Shown piece by piece: positions 36,570-45,996 of a stretch of DNA of 57,884 bases. Position numbers and translations under genes: made by a program. The notes below the pieces were generated by a model that saw only the letters and a list, made by a program, of their open reading frames with translations, did not search any database and had not been told where the DNA came from. Position 1 is the stretch's first letter. Each line of letters opens with the position of its first letter. Location of the stretch: the NCBI RefSeq assembly GCF_018860635.1, contig NZ_JAHKPT010000016.1:1-57884 (forward strand). The letters are read 5' to 3'. This DNA comes from Aliiglaciecola lipolytica. Its GTDB lineage: Bacteria > Pseudomonadota > Gammaproteobacteria > Enterobacterales > Alteromonadaceae.

Positions 36570-37820
36570 ATGAATAACTCGCGCGCTTTTTTATTCTCAT
36601 TATTTGAAACAGCCGTTCATGCTTGCCTTCCAAGTGTTTGCTTAGATAAGCATCTTGATCACATAGATACCAGTCGTGGAGTATGCGTAATCGGCGCTGG
36701 CAAAGCTTCAGCTGACATGGCCGCAGCTGTTTTTAAAAAATATGGCGATGCTTGCTATGGAAAAGTAGTTACTCGCTATGGTTATGGTACTGAATTGGCA
36801 ACAGGTAATATTGAGATTTTATATGCTTCACATCCTGTTCCAGATAAAAATAGTTTGTTAGCAGGTAAAGCATTACTTGAATTGGTTGCACAGACTCCGC
36901 CGGATATTCCTATTATATTTTTGATTTCTGGAGGCGGTTCGGCATTAATGTCTATTCCTGTGGAAGGGGTAAGTTTTGCAGACAAAATGGAATTACATCG
37001 GTTCTTATTAAGAAGTGGCGCTTCAATCGATGAGATGAATGTCGTTCGCAAACAACTGTCAGCTGTTAAAGGGGGCAAACTTGCAGAAGCTGCAAAAAGC
37101 ATTAGCCATACTTATGTAATTTCCGATGTGGTTGGAGATGATCCTAGCCTAATTGCTTCTGGGCCAACAGTGAAAGACAACAGCACAGCAGAGCTAGCAT
37201 TAACAATACTGGAAAAATACAATTGGCAGCCGATTGATTCAATTTATCAATTTTTAACTAAGGCTATCAAGTCAAAATGCATTACACCTCCTTCGAATAC
37301 AAGCCATTATACTGTTGTAGCAAATGCGCACCAAGCCATCGATGCTGCAGTTGCTAAAGCAAAAAATGCTGGCTGGGAGACACACGTACTCAATTATGAA
37401 CAGCAAGGTGAAGCATCCAGGATTGCTAAAGAACATGCTGCTATAGCGTTGAAATTTAGAGATGATGGAAAAAAAGTTTTGCTTTTTTCAGGTGGAGAAT
37501 TAACCGTTACCATTGACAGTGCTACCGGTGATGGCGGACCAAATCAGGAATATTTACTCGCGATGGCTATTGCTTTGGACGGTGCATCAGGAATATCGGT
37601 ATTGTCCTGTGATTCTGACGGTGTCGATGGTAGCAAAGACATTGCGGGTGGTTTCATTGATGAATCCACATTGACTACCGCTAAATCAAAAGGGCTATCC
37701 CCTCAATCCTATCTAGCAAACCATGACAGTTTTCATTTTTTACAAGCGGTTGGTGGGTTGATAATCACTGGGCCGACTCGGACTAACGTCAATGATTTTA
37801 GAGTCATCATGATCAATTAA
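36570..37820 (+). CDS. Type II glycerate 2-kinase (DUF4147/MOFRL family)
   Basis: This 416-residue kinase makes 2-phospho-D-glycerate from D-glycerate and ATP. Family blocks are VCVIGAGKASADMAAAVF, ASHPVPDKNS, FLISGGGSALMSIP, VRKQLSAVKGGKLAEAA, VISDVVGDDPSLIASGPTV and the C-terminal MOFRL part (LLFSGGELTVTI, GGPNQEYLLAMAI, DSDGVDGSKDIAGG). AGGAG lies 12 bases upstream. Next to a sugar-glycerate hydrolase its role is clear: it brings the glycerate half into lower glycolysis. Confidence 0.93.
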   Translation: MNNSRAFLFSLFETAVHACLPSVCLDKHLDHIDTSRGVCVIGAGKASADMAAAVFKKYGDACYGKVVTRYGYGTELATGNIEILYASHPVPDKNSLLAGKALLELVAQTPPDIPIIFLISGGGSALMSIPVEGVSFADKMELHRFLLRSGASIDEMNVVRKQLSAVKGGKLAEAAKSISHTYVISDVVGDDPSLIASGPTVKDNSTAELALTILEKYNWQPIDSIYQFLTKAIKSKCITPPSNTSHYTVVANAHQAIDAAVAKAKNAGWETHVLNYEQQGEASRIAKEHAAIALKFRDDGKKVLLFSGGELTVTIDSATGDGGPNQEYLLAMAIALDGASGISVLSCDSDGVDGSKDIAGGFIDESTLTTAKSKGLSPQSYLANHDSFHFLQAVGGLIITGPTRTNVNDFRVIMIN

Positions 37821-37914
37821 GGGCCGATATAAATCGTCCTGTATTCGAATTTAATAGATTCAAAATCAAATAGGTAGACACAGATTTTTAAAGTTAAAAA
37901 ATTTTGCAATATTA

Positions 37915-37930
37915 AACCCAAAATGGGTTG
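37915..37930. promoter_or_regulatory. Operator-like inverted repeat, probable ROK binding site (copy 2)
   Basis: AACCC (37915-37919) and GGGTT (37925-37929) flank AAAAT. The core AACCCAAAAWGGGTTGTT is shared with copy 1 at 32296-32314. It lies about 70 bases upstream of the hydrolase GTG start, so the hydrolase-kinase-isomerase genes probably have their own promoter under the same regulator. Confidence 0.6.
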
Positions 37931-37999
37931 TTAAGATTGGTCTAATAGCGGATAATTAAATTATATTAACTCAATATGGTTTGGGTGGGAGAGTATAAA

Positions 38000-39274
38000 G
38001 TGACAGAAGATAAACAATTATTTAATGCCGGTGCAGATATCTTAAAAAAGAACGACTTCGGTGGATACACAGTTCCTACCCAAGGACTTTATCCTTTCCA
38101 ATGGAACTGGGATTCAGCGATTACGGCCTTAGGTTGGTTAAAATTTGATGAACCAAGAGCTTGGCAAGAACTGGAAGTGTTAATCAGTGGGCAATGGGAT
38201 GATGGAATGATCCCGCACATATTATTTCATCGAGATTCAGATACTTATTTTCCTGGTCCTGATGTTTGGGGATCGGATAAAAAAGTTAAAAGCACTTCAA
38301 TTTCACAACCGCCTGTACTGGCTACGATTGTGAAGATTCTGTGTGATGAAGTGAAAGATAATGATCTTAAAAATGAAAAATTAAAGGAAATGTTGCCAAG
38401 TTTAATACGATATCACTTGTGGTGGTATCGAGACAGAGATCCTGAATCTACCGGATTGGTAGCAAGTTATCATCCGTGGGAATCAGGTATGGACAATAGT
38501 CCAGCGTGGGATAAAACGCTTGATGCGGTTCCACAAGTAACTTGGGAGTATCAACGTCGAGATCTTAATCATATTGACGCAGCTGAAAGACCGCACAAAG
38601 AACAATATGACAGATACCTTTATCTAGTTGAGTTTTTCAAAAATAATCAATTCGATAGCGCTAAAATTTATCGTGATTGCCCGTACAAAGTAAATGATGT
38701 CAGTCTAATCTCGATACTTCATCGAGCTACATTGGATTTACTTGAAATCTGTCAACAATTGCATGTGGTTGATGATGAAGTTCAAGAGTTAAAAGCTAGA
38801 GCAGCGTTGACGGAAAGTGCAATAAGCCAACTATGGTGTGAAGAAACAAAGTTCTTTTATAGTCGAGATCTTATGACTGATTCGCTTTGTAAAATTAAAA
38901 CCAACGCTGGTTTTCTGCCTTTATTTGGACAACTGGCAAGTATTGAACAGGCCAAATATTTAGCTGAAGAAGCACAGGCGTGGATGGCCGCTAGTCCTTA
39001 CGCTATAGCCTCAACAGATCCAAGAGAATCAAAATATGAACCTCAACGTTACTGGCGCGGCCCCGTTTGGCTGCACATTAATTGGATGATAGCGTTAGGA
39101 CTCGAATTTTACCAGTTTGAGCAAACATCGAGTCAAGTGAAACAAAAAACCAATGAACTGTTTAGAAAGTTTAAGTTTTATGAATATTTTAATGCTGATA
39201 CTGGGGTAGGTTGCGGTGGAAATGACTTTTCCTGGACTGCTGCGATAGCAATGTATTGGTTGTTAGACTTATGA
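38000..39274 (+). CDS. GH63 glycosidase, probable mannosylglycerate/glucosylglycerate hydrolase
   Basis: This is an (alpha/alpha)6-barrel glycosidase of 424 residues. Family blocks are GLYPFQWNWDSAITALGW, WDDGMIPHILFH, the likely catalytic acid in YHPWESGMDNSPAWD (Asp about 165), PQRYWRGPVWLHINWM, and the C-terminal GGNDFSWTAAI. This layout and compact length fit bacterial mannosylglycerate hydrolases of GH63, which release sugar plus D-glycerate, rather than large eukaryotic processing glucosidases. There is no signal peptide, so it is cytoplasmic. GTG 38000 with GGGAGA 7 bases upstream is preferred over ATG 37976. Trehalase-like or other alpha-glucoside substrates cannot be excluded. Confidence 0.75.
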   Translation: MTEDKQLFNAGADILKKNDFGGYTVPTQGLYPFQWNWDSAITALGWLKFDEPRAWQELEVLISGQWDDGMIPHILFHRDSDTYFPGPDVWGSDKKVKSTSISQPPVLATIVKILCDEVKDNDLKNEKLKEMLPSLIRYHLWWYRDRDPESTGLVASYHPWESGMDNSPAWDKTLDAVPQVTWEYQRRDLNHIDAAERPHKEQYDRYLYLVEFFKNNQFDSAKIYRDCPYKVNDVSLISILHRATLDLLEICQQLHVVDDEVQELKARAALTESAISQLWCEETKFFYSRDLMTDSLCKIKTNAGFLPLFGQLASIEQAKYLAEEAQAWMAASPYAIASTDPRESKYEPQRYWRGPVWLHINWMIALGLEFYQFEQTSSQVKQKTNELFRKFKFYEYFNADTGVGCGGNDFSWTAAIAMYWLLDL

Positions 39275-40284
39275 AGCCTGTCAGCCAAGCAGGGAAAGTC
39301 ATTTGTTTCGGCGAAGCGCTTATAGATATGCTCTCCAATAAAGTGGCAAATTCGATTGAAACAGAAAATGAAACCTTTACTAAATTTGCAGGTGGTGCAC
39401 CAGCGAATGTTTCAGTTGCTTTGGCTAAATTAGGCGGCAATAGTTATTTCTGTGGAATGCTTGGCAAGGACCCTTTTGGAACCTTCTTGTTTGATTCTCT
39501 AAAAACTCAACATGTAAAAACTGATTATGTTTTGTTTACTGAAAAAGCAAAAACTGCAATAGCATTTGTATCCTTGGATGAGCAGGGAGAAAGGACTTTT
39601 TCATTTTATCGACCACCTTCAGCTGACTTGTGTTTTGCCTGTCGCGATTTTGATAAACAATGGTTTACGGAAACAAGGATTTTTCATTTTTGTTCTAATA
39701 GCTTAACTGAATCAGACATTTTAGACACAACAAAGTATGGCGTTTCTTTAGCTCGGCAACACGGTGCTCTGATTAGTTTCGATGTTAATTTACGTGAGAA
39801 CTTATGGCCCGTAAATGCCGATCCTTTTGGGGTTATTTGGTCCATGATAAGGGATATTGATGTTCTTAAAATTTCCCTCGAAGAATTAACTTTTTTGTGT
39901 GGGAAAAACCAGCAAAAACAGACTATTGAAAAACTTCTACAACGACGCTGCAAGCTTATTGTCATTACCGATGGTGGCAATAATTTACAATGGATATCTC
40001 AAACATCTCACGGCGAGATCGCGCCGCCAGTCGTAGAGACCATTGATGCAACGGCTGCAGGAGACGCCTTTATCGGAGGGCTATTATTTAAGCTGCAATA
40101 TCACATCGATAATGTAGCAAGTTTTGAGGATTTACTGAACAACCCCATTGAATTAAATAGCGTGCTTCGATTTGCTTCAGCATGCGGAGCTCATGCTGCT
40201 TCGAAATATGGAGCTTTTCCTTCTTTACCCTCTATATCTACTCTTGAATTGCTAACAAAAGAGATAAATTATGAACTTTCCTGA
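39271..40284 (+). CDS. PfkB-family sugar kinase, probable fructokinase
   Basis: This 337-residue protein has the fructokinase-type start KVICFGEALIDMLSN, the KFAGGAPANVSVALAKLGG block, and the C-terminal ATP-site motif DATAAGDAFIGGLLF with the catalytic aspartate. It should phosphorylate fructose (or a related sugar) at C6. Its ATG overlaps the hydrolase stop as ATGA, so an upstream in-frame start at 39256 is not used. Its 3' end overlaps the isomerase gene by 14 bases. Confidence 0.85.
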   Translation: MKPVSQAGKVICFGEALIDMLSNKVANSIETENETFTKFAGGAPANVSVALAKLGGNSYFCGMLGKDPFGTFLFDSLKTQHVKTDYVLFTEKAKTAIAFVSLDEQGERTFSFYRPPSADLCFACRDFDKQWFTETRIFHFCSNSLTESDILDTTKYGVSLARQHGALISFDVNLRENLWPVNADPFGVIWSMIRDIDVLKISLEELTFLCGKNQQKQTIEKLLQRRCKLIVITDGGNNLQWISQTSHGEIAPPVVETIDATAAGDAFIGGLLFKLQYHIDNVASFEDLLNNPIELNSVLRFASACGAHAASKYGAFPSLPSISTLELLTKEINYELS

Positions 40285-41473
40285 TTTCAGCCAAGCCAGT
40301 TTTTTACGTCAACATATTCGCAGTATCTTGGATTTCTATGAACCAAATGTGGAGGATCCTCATGGTGGCTTCTATCAGAACTTTCTAGATGACGGAAAGG
40401 TATATGATCACCAGACTCGTCACCTGGTAAGTTCAGCACGATTTGTTTTCAATTACGCTAGGGCTTTTTTAGAGTTTAATGACCCTAAATACCTGAAAAG
40501 GGTTAATTCAGGTATCGAATTTATTCGCAATGCGCACTTTAATCCTCAATTTAAAAGTTATGGTTGGTTGCTAAACGTAGAACAAGGGAAAGTCGAAACA
40601 AAGGATGACAATAACCACTGTTATGGTTTTGCATTTGTAATGCTAGCCTACAGTTGGGCAATTAAAGTGGGTCATTCAAAAGCCGAGGAGTATCTTGAAG
40701 AAACATGGTCGACTATGGAGCGGGTATTTTGGGATGCCGATAATTTATTATATAAAGATGAATTTGATGGCACATTGAGTAAAGATTCCGGTTATCGAGG
40801 ACAAAATGCCAATATGCATACCTGTGAAGCACTAATCGCTGCTTATCACGCAACCAGTAAACAAAAGTTTTTAGATAGAGCGATGATACTGGCTGACAGT
40901 ATTGTTAATAGACAGGCTGCACTAACCAATGGATTTATTTGGGAGCATTTTCATCGGGATTGGACTGTGGATTTGGAATATAACCAAGATGATCCCAAAA
41001 ATCTTTTTCGTCCATGGGGGTTTCAACCCGGCCATCAAACAGAATGGGCCAAATTATTGTTGATGCTTTATCAACTCACTAACAAACCTTGGTTGTTAGA
41101 ACGCGCCCAACAATTATTTACAAGAACCTTAGCAATTTCATGGGATGAAAAAAATAAGGGTATCGCTTATGGGTTTGATTTGCAGAATAAGATCTGTGAT
41201 GGCGAAAAGTACTTTTGGGTGCAAGCTGAATCATTCGCTGCCGCTGCTTATTTATATGCACACACTAAAAAGCAAGAATATCTGCACTGGTACCAAAAGA
41301 TTTGGCAGTATTCATGGGAACACATGGTTGATCATAAATATGGAGCTTGGTTTAGGATCTTGAGCAATGACAACCAAAAGCTTGAAAATACCAAAAGTCC
41401 GATAGGTAAGACTGATTATCACACTATGGGAGCTTGTTATGATGTTCTTTCACTTAGACTTTCAGATAGCTGA
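40271..41473 (+). CDS. AGE-family sugar isomerase, probable mannose isomerase
   Basis: This 400-residue (alpha/alpha)6-barrel protein of the N-acylglucosamine 2-epimerase family has the blocks DPHGGFYQNFLDDG, NANMHTCEALIAAYHA, RPWGFQPGHQTEWAKLL, FWVQAESFAAAAYLY and the C-terminal KTDYHTMGACYDVL. The histidines in PGHQTEW and MHTCEA are at usual catalytic places. The family includes mannose isomerase, cellobiose 2-epimerase and renin-binding proteins. Translational coupling to a fructokinase favours conversion of mannose to fructose. It is the last gene of the operon. Confidence 0.8.
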   Translation: MNFPDFSQASFLRQHIRSILDFYEPNVEDPHGGFYQNFLDDGKVYDHQTRHLVSSARFVFNYARAFLEFNDPKYLKRVNSGIEFIRNAHFNPQFKSYGWLLNVEQGKVETKDDNNHCYGFAFVMLAYSWAIKVGHSKAEEYLEETWSTMERVFWDADNLLYKDEFDGTLSKDSGYRGQNANMHTCEALIAAYHATSKQKFLDRAMILADSIVNRQAALTNGFIWEHFHRDWTVDLEYNQDDPKNLFRPWGFQPGHQTEWAKLLLMLYQLTNKPWLLERAQQLFTRTLAISWDEKNKGIAYGFDLQNKICDGEKYFWVQAESFAAAAYLYAHTKKQEYLHWYQKIWQYSWEHMVDHKYGAWFRILSNDNQKLENTKSPIGKTDYHTMGACYDVLSLRLSDS

Positions 41474-41770
41474 ATAGAAGTGTGACGACCAACAGTGTTT
41501 GTTTAAGATGGATGTTGAATTAACGGGAAAGTTAATGCCGTAACCAACTATTGGCTAATAATTTTTAATAGTTTGGATTTCTTTAATGCAATAGATAGTT
41601 ATCCCGGGCATGTTTTTTTACCTATTTACTGCTATTCATCGCACTGACAAGTAGCTCATTTTTAGCCTTGTTGTTGGTCGTATTTTTTCTGTTACTAACA
41701 GATTTAAACTTTTTACACTATCAAAGCGACTTATAGTTAACGGTACGTTAATTATGTAAAAGTTTTGTGT
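41474..41770. other. Intergenic region between the sugar operon and the RND pump
   Basis: No gene is seen. A weak hairpin (CCAACTATT at 41544-41552 with AATAGTTTGG at 41567-41576) might end the sugar operon. A pump promoter was not identified. Confidence 0.3.
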
Positions 41771-44700
41771 ATGGACATAACCAGATCTGCGTTAAAAAAC
41801 GCCTCAGGTGTCGCTATTTTAGTGGGTATTATCGCGTTCCTGGGACTTTATAGTCTATTTAAGTTACCGATTCAGTTATTCCCCGATATAGAACGGCCGA
41901 CTATTTCCATCCAAACATTTTGGCGAGCAGCCTCTCCTCAAGAAATTGAGTCTGAGATACTAGAACCCCAAGAAGAGGTGTTGCAAGGTATTCCAGGATT
42001 ACAAAATATGCGTGCATGGGCTAACCAGGGTAATGCTTGGATCAACTTGGAATTTGGTTTAGAAACTGACATGCAGCGTACTTTGATAGAAGTGATTAGC
42101 CGTATGAATCGCATTCCACCTTTACCTAGGGATGCACTGTCTCCAAATATAATGATGGGTGGCGGCGGTGGTGGGACTCCCGCACTTACTTATTTCTTCT
42201 TACAAAAACTTCCTGGAAATGAGCGTGAAATTTCACAATATGTAACTTATTTTGAAGATGTTATTCGACCTTCTCTTGAGTCCATCAATGGCGTGGCTAG
42301 AGTTCGCATGGAAAGTGGGGTAGGTGGCAATGAAGAGTTCCAGATTGTATTTGATCCCTATTTAGCCGCCGAGTTAGGTGTGGATATTACCAATATTTCC
42401 AGAATTTTAGGATCGTCCAATGATGTTTCTGGTGGTTTTGTTGATGTTGGCAGACGTAAATATACCATTCGATTTAGAGGTAAATATTCACCATTAGAAA
42501 TGGGCGATATGATTTTAGAGTGGCGGGATGGCAGTCCTATTAAGCTAAGCGATATTGCCGAAATAAAAATTCAACGAGCGCAAGCTTCAAATTTCAGTGT
42601 GCAAAATGGTAACCCTGCTATTTCAATTCGCATAGACAGGGAAAATAAAGCGAATGTCTTAGCCACTTTAGAAGCTGTGAAATTAAAAGTAGACGAACTG
42701 AATCAAACGGTTTTGATTGATGAAAAACTAACAATGGCACAATCATTTGATGCTTCTGTTTTTATCTACCGCGCAGTGAACTTAGTCACCAGTAACTTAG
42801 TTATTGGGATTTTGCTATCGATAGCTATTTTATGGTGGTTTATGGGACAAGTTCGCGGAACACTGATAGTTGCGTTAGCCATTCCTATATCACTACTCAG
42901 TACTTTTGTCGTTTTGCACTTAACTGGACGTTCGCTAAATGTTATTTCATTGGCAGGATTAGCATTTGCCGTTGGAATGGTGTTGGATGCAGCCATAGTG
43001 GTGTTAGAAAATATTGTTAGACACAAACAGAAAAATGAACACGCTATAAAAACCGCTCAAAGAGCAACCAAAGAGGTCTTTGGCGCGCTGTTAGCATCTA
43101 CCGCTACTACGGTCGCAATTTTTATTCCCGTTATTTTTTTGCAAGATGTAGAAGGCCAGTTGTTTGCCGACTTGGCGCTTACCATTGCCATTGCCGTGAT
43201 AATTTCTTTTGTGGTTGCAGTTACTGTACTGCCTGTTGCTGCGAGCCGCTGGCTGCAGGTTGATTTACCACCAGATAGATTAACGAATGTGTGGGCTAAA
43301 ATAACTGACAAAATCATGATGCTAAATGCAACGGCTAAGAAGCGCTATATAACCATTTGCTTACTAATGGTTGTACCAATCACGTTTACTTTAGTGTTGA
43401 TGCCAAAATTAGATTATTTACCCCCAGTTAAGCGTGATGCCATTGATTCATTTTTTAACTTTCCGGCAGGGGCAAGTGACAATTTTATTCAACAAGAAGT
43501 GATGTCAATTGTGGTTGAGCGACTCAAACCTTATATGGCTGGTGAGAAAGAGCCCGCACTTAAAAATTACTACATTATTACCTGGCCGAATGGCGGAACA
43601 TTGGGAATTCGAGCAAAAGACCAAAACAATGTCAGAGCGTTAGAGAGTTTAGTTAGAGACGAAATTTTGAAAGATCTGCCGGATACTGAGCCTTTTACAA
43701 TGCAAGGCAACTTGTTCGGTGGTTTTGGTAATGGTAGAAGTATTGATATGCGCTTACAAGCAACTAACCATGAAGGGCTTACTGTTGCCGCTCAACATGG
43801 ATTAGATCTACTTCGAGAAGCATTTCCTGATGCGAATGTACGAGCTAACCCAAGTCTTGAGCAAGCAGAGCCTGAGCTCCAGCTTTACCCTAACGATCAC
43901 AGAATGATGGAAGTGGGAATGGATCGAACACGCGTTGCCAGCCTTGTGAGATCTATGGGGGATGGTATGTATGTAGGGGAGTATTTTGATGGTATCAAAC
44001 GGATGAATATCATATTTAAATCCCAAGATTGGGGCAACCCTGAACAATTAGCCGTTACCCCAATCATCACGCCTAGCGGAGAGATGGTGCAGTTGGGAGA
44101 ATTGGTCAATGTAGTGAGATCGGTTGGCCCAAGCCAAATTCAACGTGTTGATCGGCGCCGTACCTTAACGTTATCGGTTAATCCTCCTGAAGGTATGTCG
44201 CTCGAAGAAGCTATGGCAAAAATTAAACAGGATGTAGAACCTCAATTGATGGCAATGATGCCCTCTGACGGCGCGATTAATTATGGCGGAAGTGCGGATA
44301 GTTTAAATAAAGCAATCGCAACGATGAGTCAGAATTTTCTATTTGCAATGGCGCTACTCTTTGTATTGATGGCTGGACTATTTAAGTCGCTCATCGATAG
44401 CTTAATGGTGATTTTGAGTATTCCCTTGGCAACTGTGGGTGGCGTGATAGCGGTTCGATTGCTCAACATGATTAGCTTCCAACCTATGGATTTGCTCACT
44501 ATGATTGGTTTTATTATTTTGCTTGGTCTGGTGGTGAATAATGCCATTTTGTTAGTTCATCAAACCCGTAATGGTGAGCGACAAGGCCTAGCTAGACAAC
44601 AAGCTGTGCATCAGGCTTTGTTAATGCGTTTACGACCCATTTTTATGAGCACATTAACCAGTATATTTGGCATGCTGCCCTTATTGCTATTGCCTGGTGC

Positions 44701-44869
44701 TGGCAGTGTCATATACAGAGGCCTTGCTGCCGTTATCGTAGGGGGCATGTGTGTTAGTACAATATTTACATTATTACTATTACCAACATTGCTGTGTTTA
44801 AGGCAGGGCAGCCAAAGGCATTTAATCAATCCTAAAATGGCTAATGAACAGCCAATTGTCAGTCATTAA
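41771..44869 (+). CDS. RND-family efflux pump, inner membrane transporter
   Basis: This proton-driven efflux transporter of 1032 residues has the usual architecture: one N-terminal helix (VAILVGIIAFLGLYSLFKLP), a periplasmic half with ALSPNIMMGG, six helices (with VGMVLDAAIVVLENI in the proton path), then the repeat of this plan (LVVNNAILLVHQTRNGE). It belongs to the AcrB/MexB-like superfamily. Drug, lipid or other substrate is unknown. The ATG at 41771 is chosen, with poor ribosome-site support. The adaptor gene follows; no outer membrane channel is adjacent. Confidence 0.92.
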   Translation: MDITRSALKNASGVAILVGIIAFLGLYSLFKLPIQLFPDIERPTISIQTFWRAASPQEIESEILEPQEEVLQGIPGLQNMRAWANQGNAWINLEFGLETDMQRTLIEVISRMNRIPPLPRDALSPNIMMGGGGGGTPALTYFFLQKLPGNEREISQYVTYFEDVIRPSLESINGVARVRMESGVGGNEEFQIVFDPYLAAELGVDITNISRILGSSNDVSGGFVDVGRRKYTIRFRGKYSPLEMGDMILEWRDGSPIKLSDIAEIKIQRAQASNFSVQNGNPAISIRIDRENKANVLATLEAVKLKVDELNQTVLIDEKLTMAQSFDASVFIYRAVNLVTSNLVIGILLSIAILWWFMGQVRGTLIVALAIPISLLSTFVVLHLTGRSLNVISLAGLAFAVGMVLDAAIVVLENIVRHKQKNEHAIKTAQRATKEVFGALLASTATTVAIFIPVIFLQDVEGQLFADLALTIAIAVIISFVVAVTVLPVAASRWLQVDLPPDRLTNVWAKITDKIMMLNATAKKRYITICLLMVVPITFTLVLMPKLDYLPPVKRDAIDSFFNFPAGASDNFIQQEVMSIVVERLKPYMAGEKEPALKNYYIITWPNGGTLGIRAKDQNNVRALESLVRDEILKDLPDTEPFTMQGNLFGGFGNGRSIDMRLQATNHEGLTVAAQHGLDLLREAFPDANVRANPSLEQAEPELQLYPNDHRMMEVGMDRTRVASLVRSMGDGMYVGEYFDGIKRMNIIFKSQDWGNPEQLAVTPIITPSGEMVQLGELVNVVRSVGPSQIQRVDRRRTLTLSVNPPEGMSLEEAMAKIKQDVEPQLMAMMPSDGAINYGGSADSLNKAIATMSQNFLFAMALLFVLMAGLFKSLIDSLMVILSIPLATVGGVIAVRLLNMISFQPMDLLTMIGFIILLGLVVNNAILLVHQTRNGERQGLARQQAVHQALLMRLRPIFMSTLTSIFGMLPLLLLPGAGSVIYRGLAAVIVGGMCVSTIFTLLLLPTLLCLRQGSQRHLINPKMANEQPIVSH

Positions 44870-44896
44870 CCAAACTCAATTTTATTGGAAAACAAA

Positions 44897-45964
44897 ATGA
44901 TAATAAAAAACAATAAAACGCTTTTGCTCTCGCTACTACTCACTTTTAGCGGCCACACATTGGCACAGCAAGATTCAGATACCTTAGTGGAAGTTGATGC
45001 TGTTTATAGCGAAATGATCTCACAACAAATTTGGGTACCGGGGACTGTGGTCAGTCGCAGTGACTCAAATATTGCTACGGAAGTACCTGGACGAATTACC
45101 TGGATGGCCGAGGTGGGTGATTTAGTTGAGGTCGGAGAGGTGTTAGCGAAAGTAGATGATCATATGCTGAAACTCAATTTAGAGCAAAATCAAGCAAACG
45201 TTGCTAAGTGGGAGTCGCGAGTCGATCTTTTGAGTCGTAAACAACAACGGTTCAGTAGTATGGCGCAACAGGCGAATACATCTAAAGATCAACTTGATGA
45301 AATCGTGTCTGAACTAGAAGTTGCAAGACAGGAGTTAAATCAAGCTAAGGTCGATCAAAAATTAACCCAATATCGGATTACACAAAGTCAAATCAAAGCC
45401 CCCTTCAAAGCAATGGTGGTGGAACGAATCCAAAGCCCAGGTGAATATATCTCAACTGGGCAAACAGTACTTAGAGTGGTCGACACAGGCAATATTGAAG
45501 CTTCTATTAAAGCACCGCTTTCAGCTGTTCCTTTTATCCAACAAGGTTTAGCGGTGAAGGTTGTTGTCGGAGAGTCTGAAAAATCACATCAAATTCGGGC
45601 CATTGTACCTGTTGGAAATGCCCGTTCGCGGATGATGGAAATTCGAGTTCAACTTACCCCTGATGAATATGCAATTGGTGGTGCGGTGCGTGTTGCATTG
45701 CCTCATAGTGAGTTTCATCAAGCATTGACTGTTCCAAGAGATGCGTTAGTTTTAAGAAAGTCAGGGGCGTTTGTGTATCAAATCGCCGGAGACAATGAAG
45801 TTAAACAAGTGGCAGTAACTGTAGGTATTGGTGTCGGAGAAAGGGTTGAAGTGTTTGGTGATCTTAACCATATTTCGCCAGTTGTTGTGCGTGGCGCAGA
45901 AAGACTAAAAGATGGTCAGAAAGTACGTTTTTCTGAGCAGTTGGAAGAGCTAGCCACATTGTGA
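44897..45964 (+). CDS. RND efflux membrane fusion protein (HlyD/AcrA type)
   Basis: This 355-residue periplasmic adaptor has a signal peptide (LLLSLLLTFSGHTLAQ), a split lipoyl domain (GRITWMAEVGDLVEVGEVLA and IKAPFKAMVVERIQSPGEYI), a coiled-coil hairpin between (about 85-150), and a C-terminal beta domain (ALTVPRDALVLRKSGAFVYQ). It couples the transporter to an outer membrane channel. It follows the pump gene by 27 bases; GGAA precedes the ATG. Pump-before-adaptor order is less common than the reverse. Confidence 0.92.
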   Translation: MIIKNNKTLLLSLLLTFSGHTLAQQDSDTLVEVDAVYSEMISQQIWVPGTVVSRSDSNIATEVPGRITWMAEVGDLVEVGEVLAKVDDHMLKLNLEQNQANVAKWESRVDLLSRKQQRFSSMAQQANTSKDQLDEIVSELEVARQELNQAKVDQKLTQYRITQSQIKAPFKAMVVERIQSPGEYISTGQTVLRVVDTGNIEASIKAPLSAVPFIQQGLAVKVVVGESEKSHQIRAIVPVGNARSRMMEIRVQLTPDEYAIGGAVRVALPHSEFHQALTVPRDALVLRKSGAFVYQIAGDNEVKQVAVTVGIGVGERVEVFGDLNHISPVVVRGAERLKDGQKVRFSEQLEELATL

Positions 45965-45974
45965 AATGTGGCTA
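45951..45974. terminator. Perfect hairpin at the end of the adaptor gene
   Basis: TAGCCACATT (45951-45960) and AATGTGGCTA (45965-45974) form a perfect 10-base stem with the loop GTGA, which contains the adaptor stop codon. It lies between convergent genes and may stop transcription from either side. No U-tract is clear. Confidence 0.5.
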
Positions 45975-45996
45975 AGTCGAACACGGCGATTATCAG

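Noticed and set aside
39271-40284. PfkB motif AAGD instead of GAGD as a damaged active site
   Set aside because: AAGD also occurs in active ribokinases, so it is normal variation; the catalytic aspartate is present.
41544-41576. Hairpin after the sugar operon as a firm terminator
   Set aside because: The stem is short, AT-rich and bulged with no T-run; it is mentioned only in the intergenic note.
41771-44869. Single aspartate (VLDAAIVV) in the proton path as an inactive pump
   Set aside because: Many RND families have one aspartate where AcrB has two, so this does not show loss of function.
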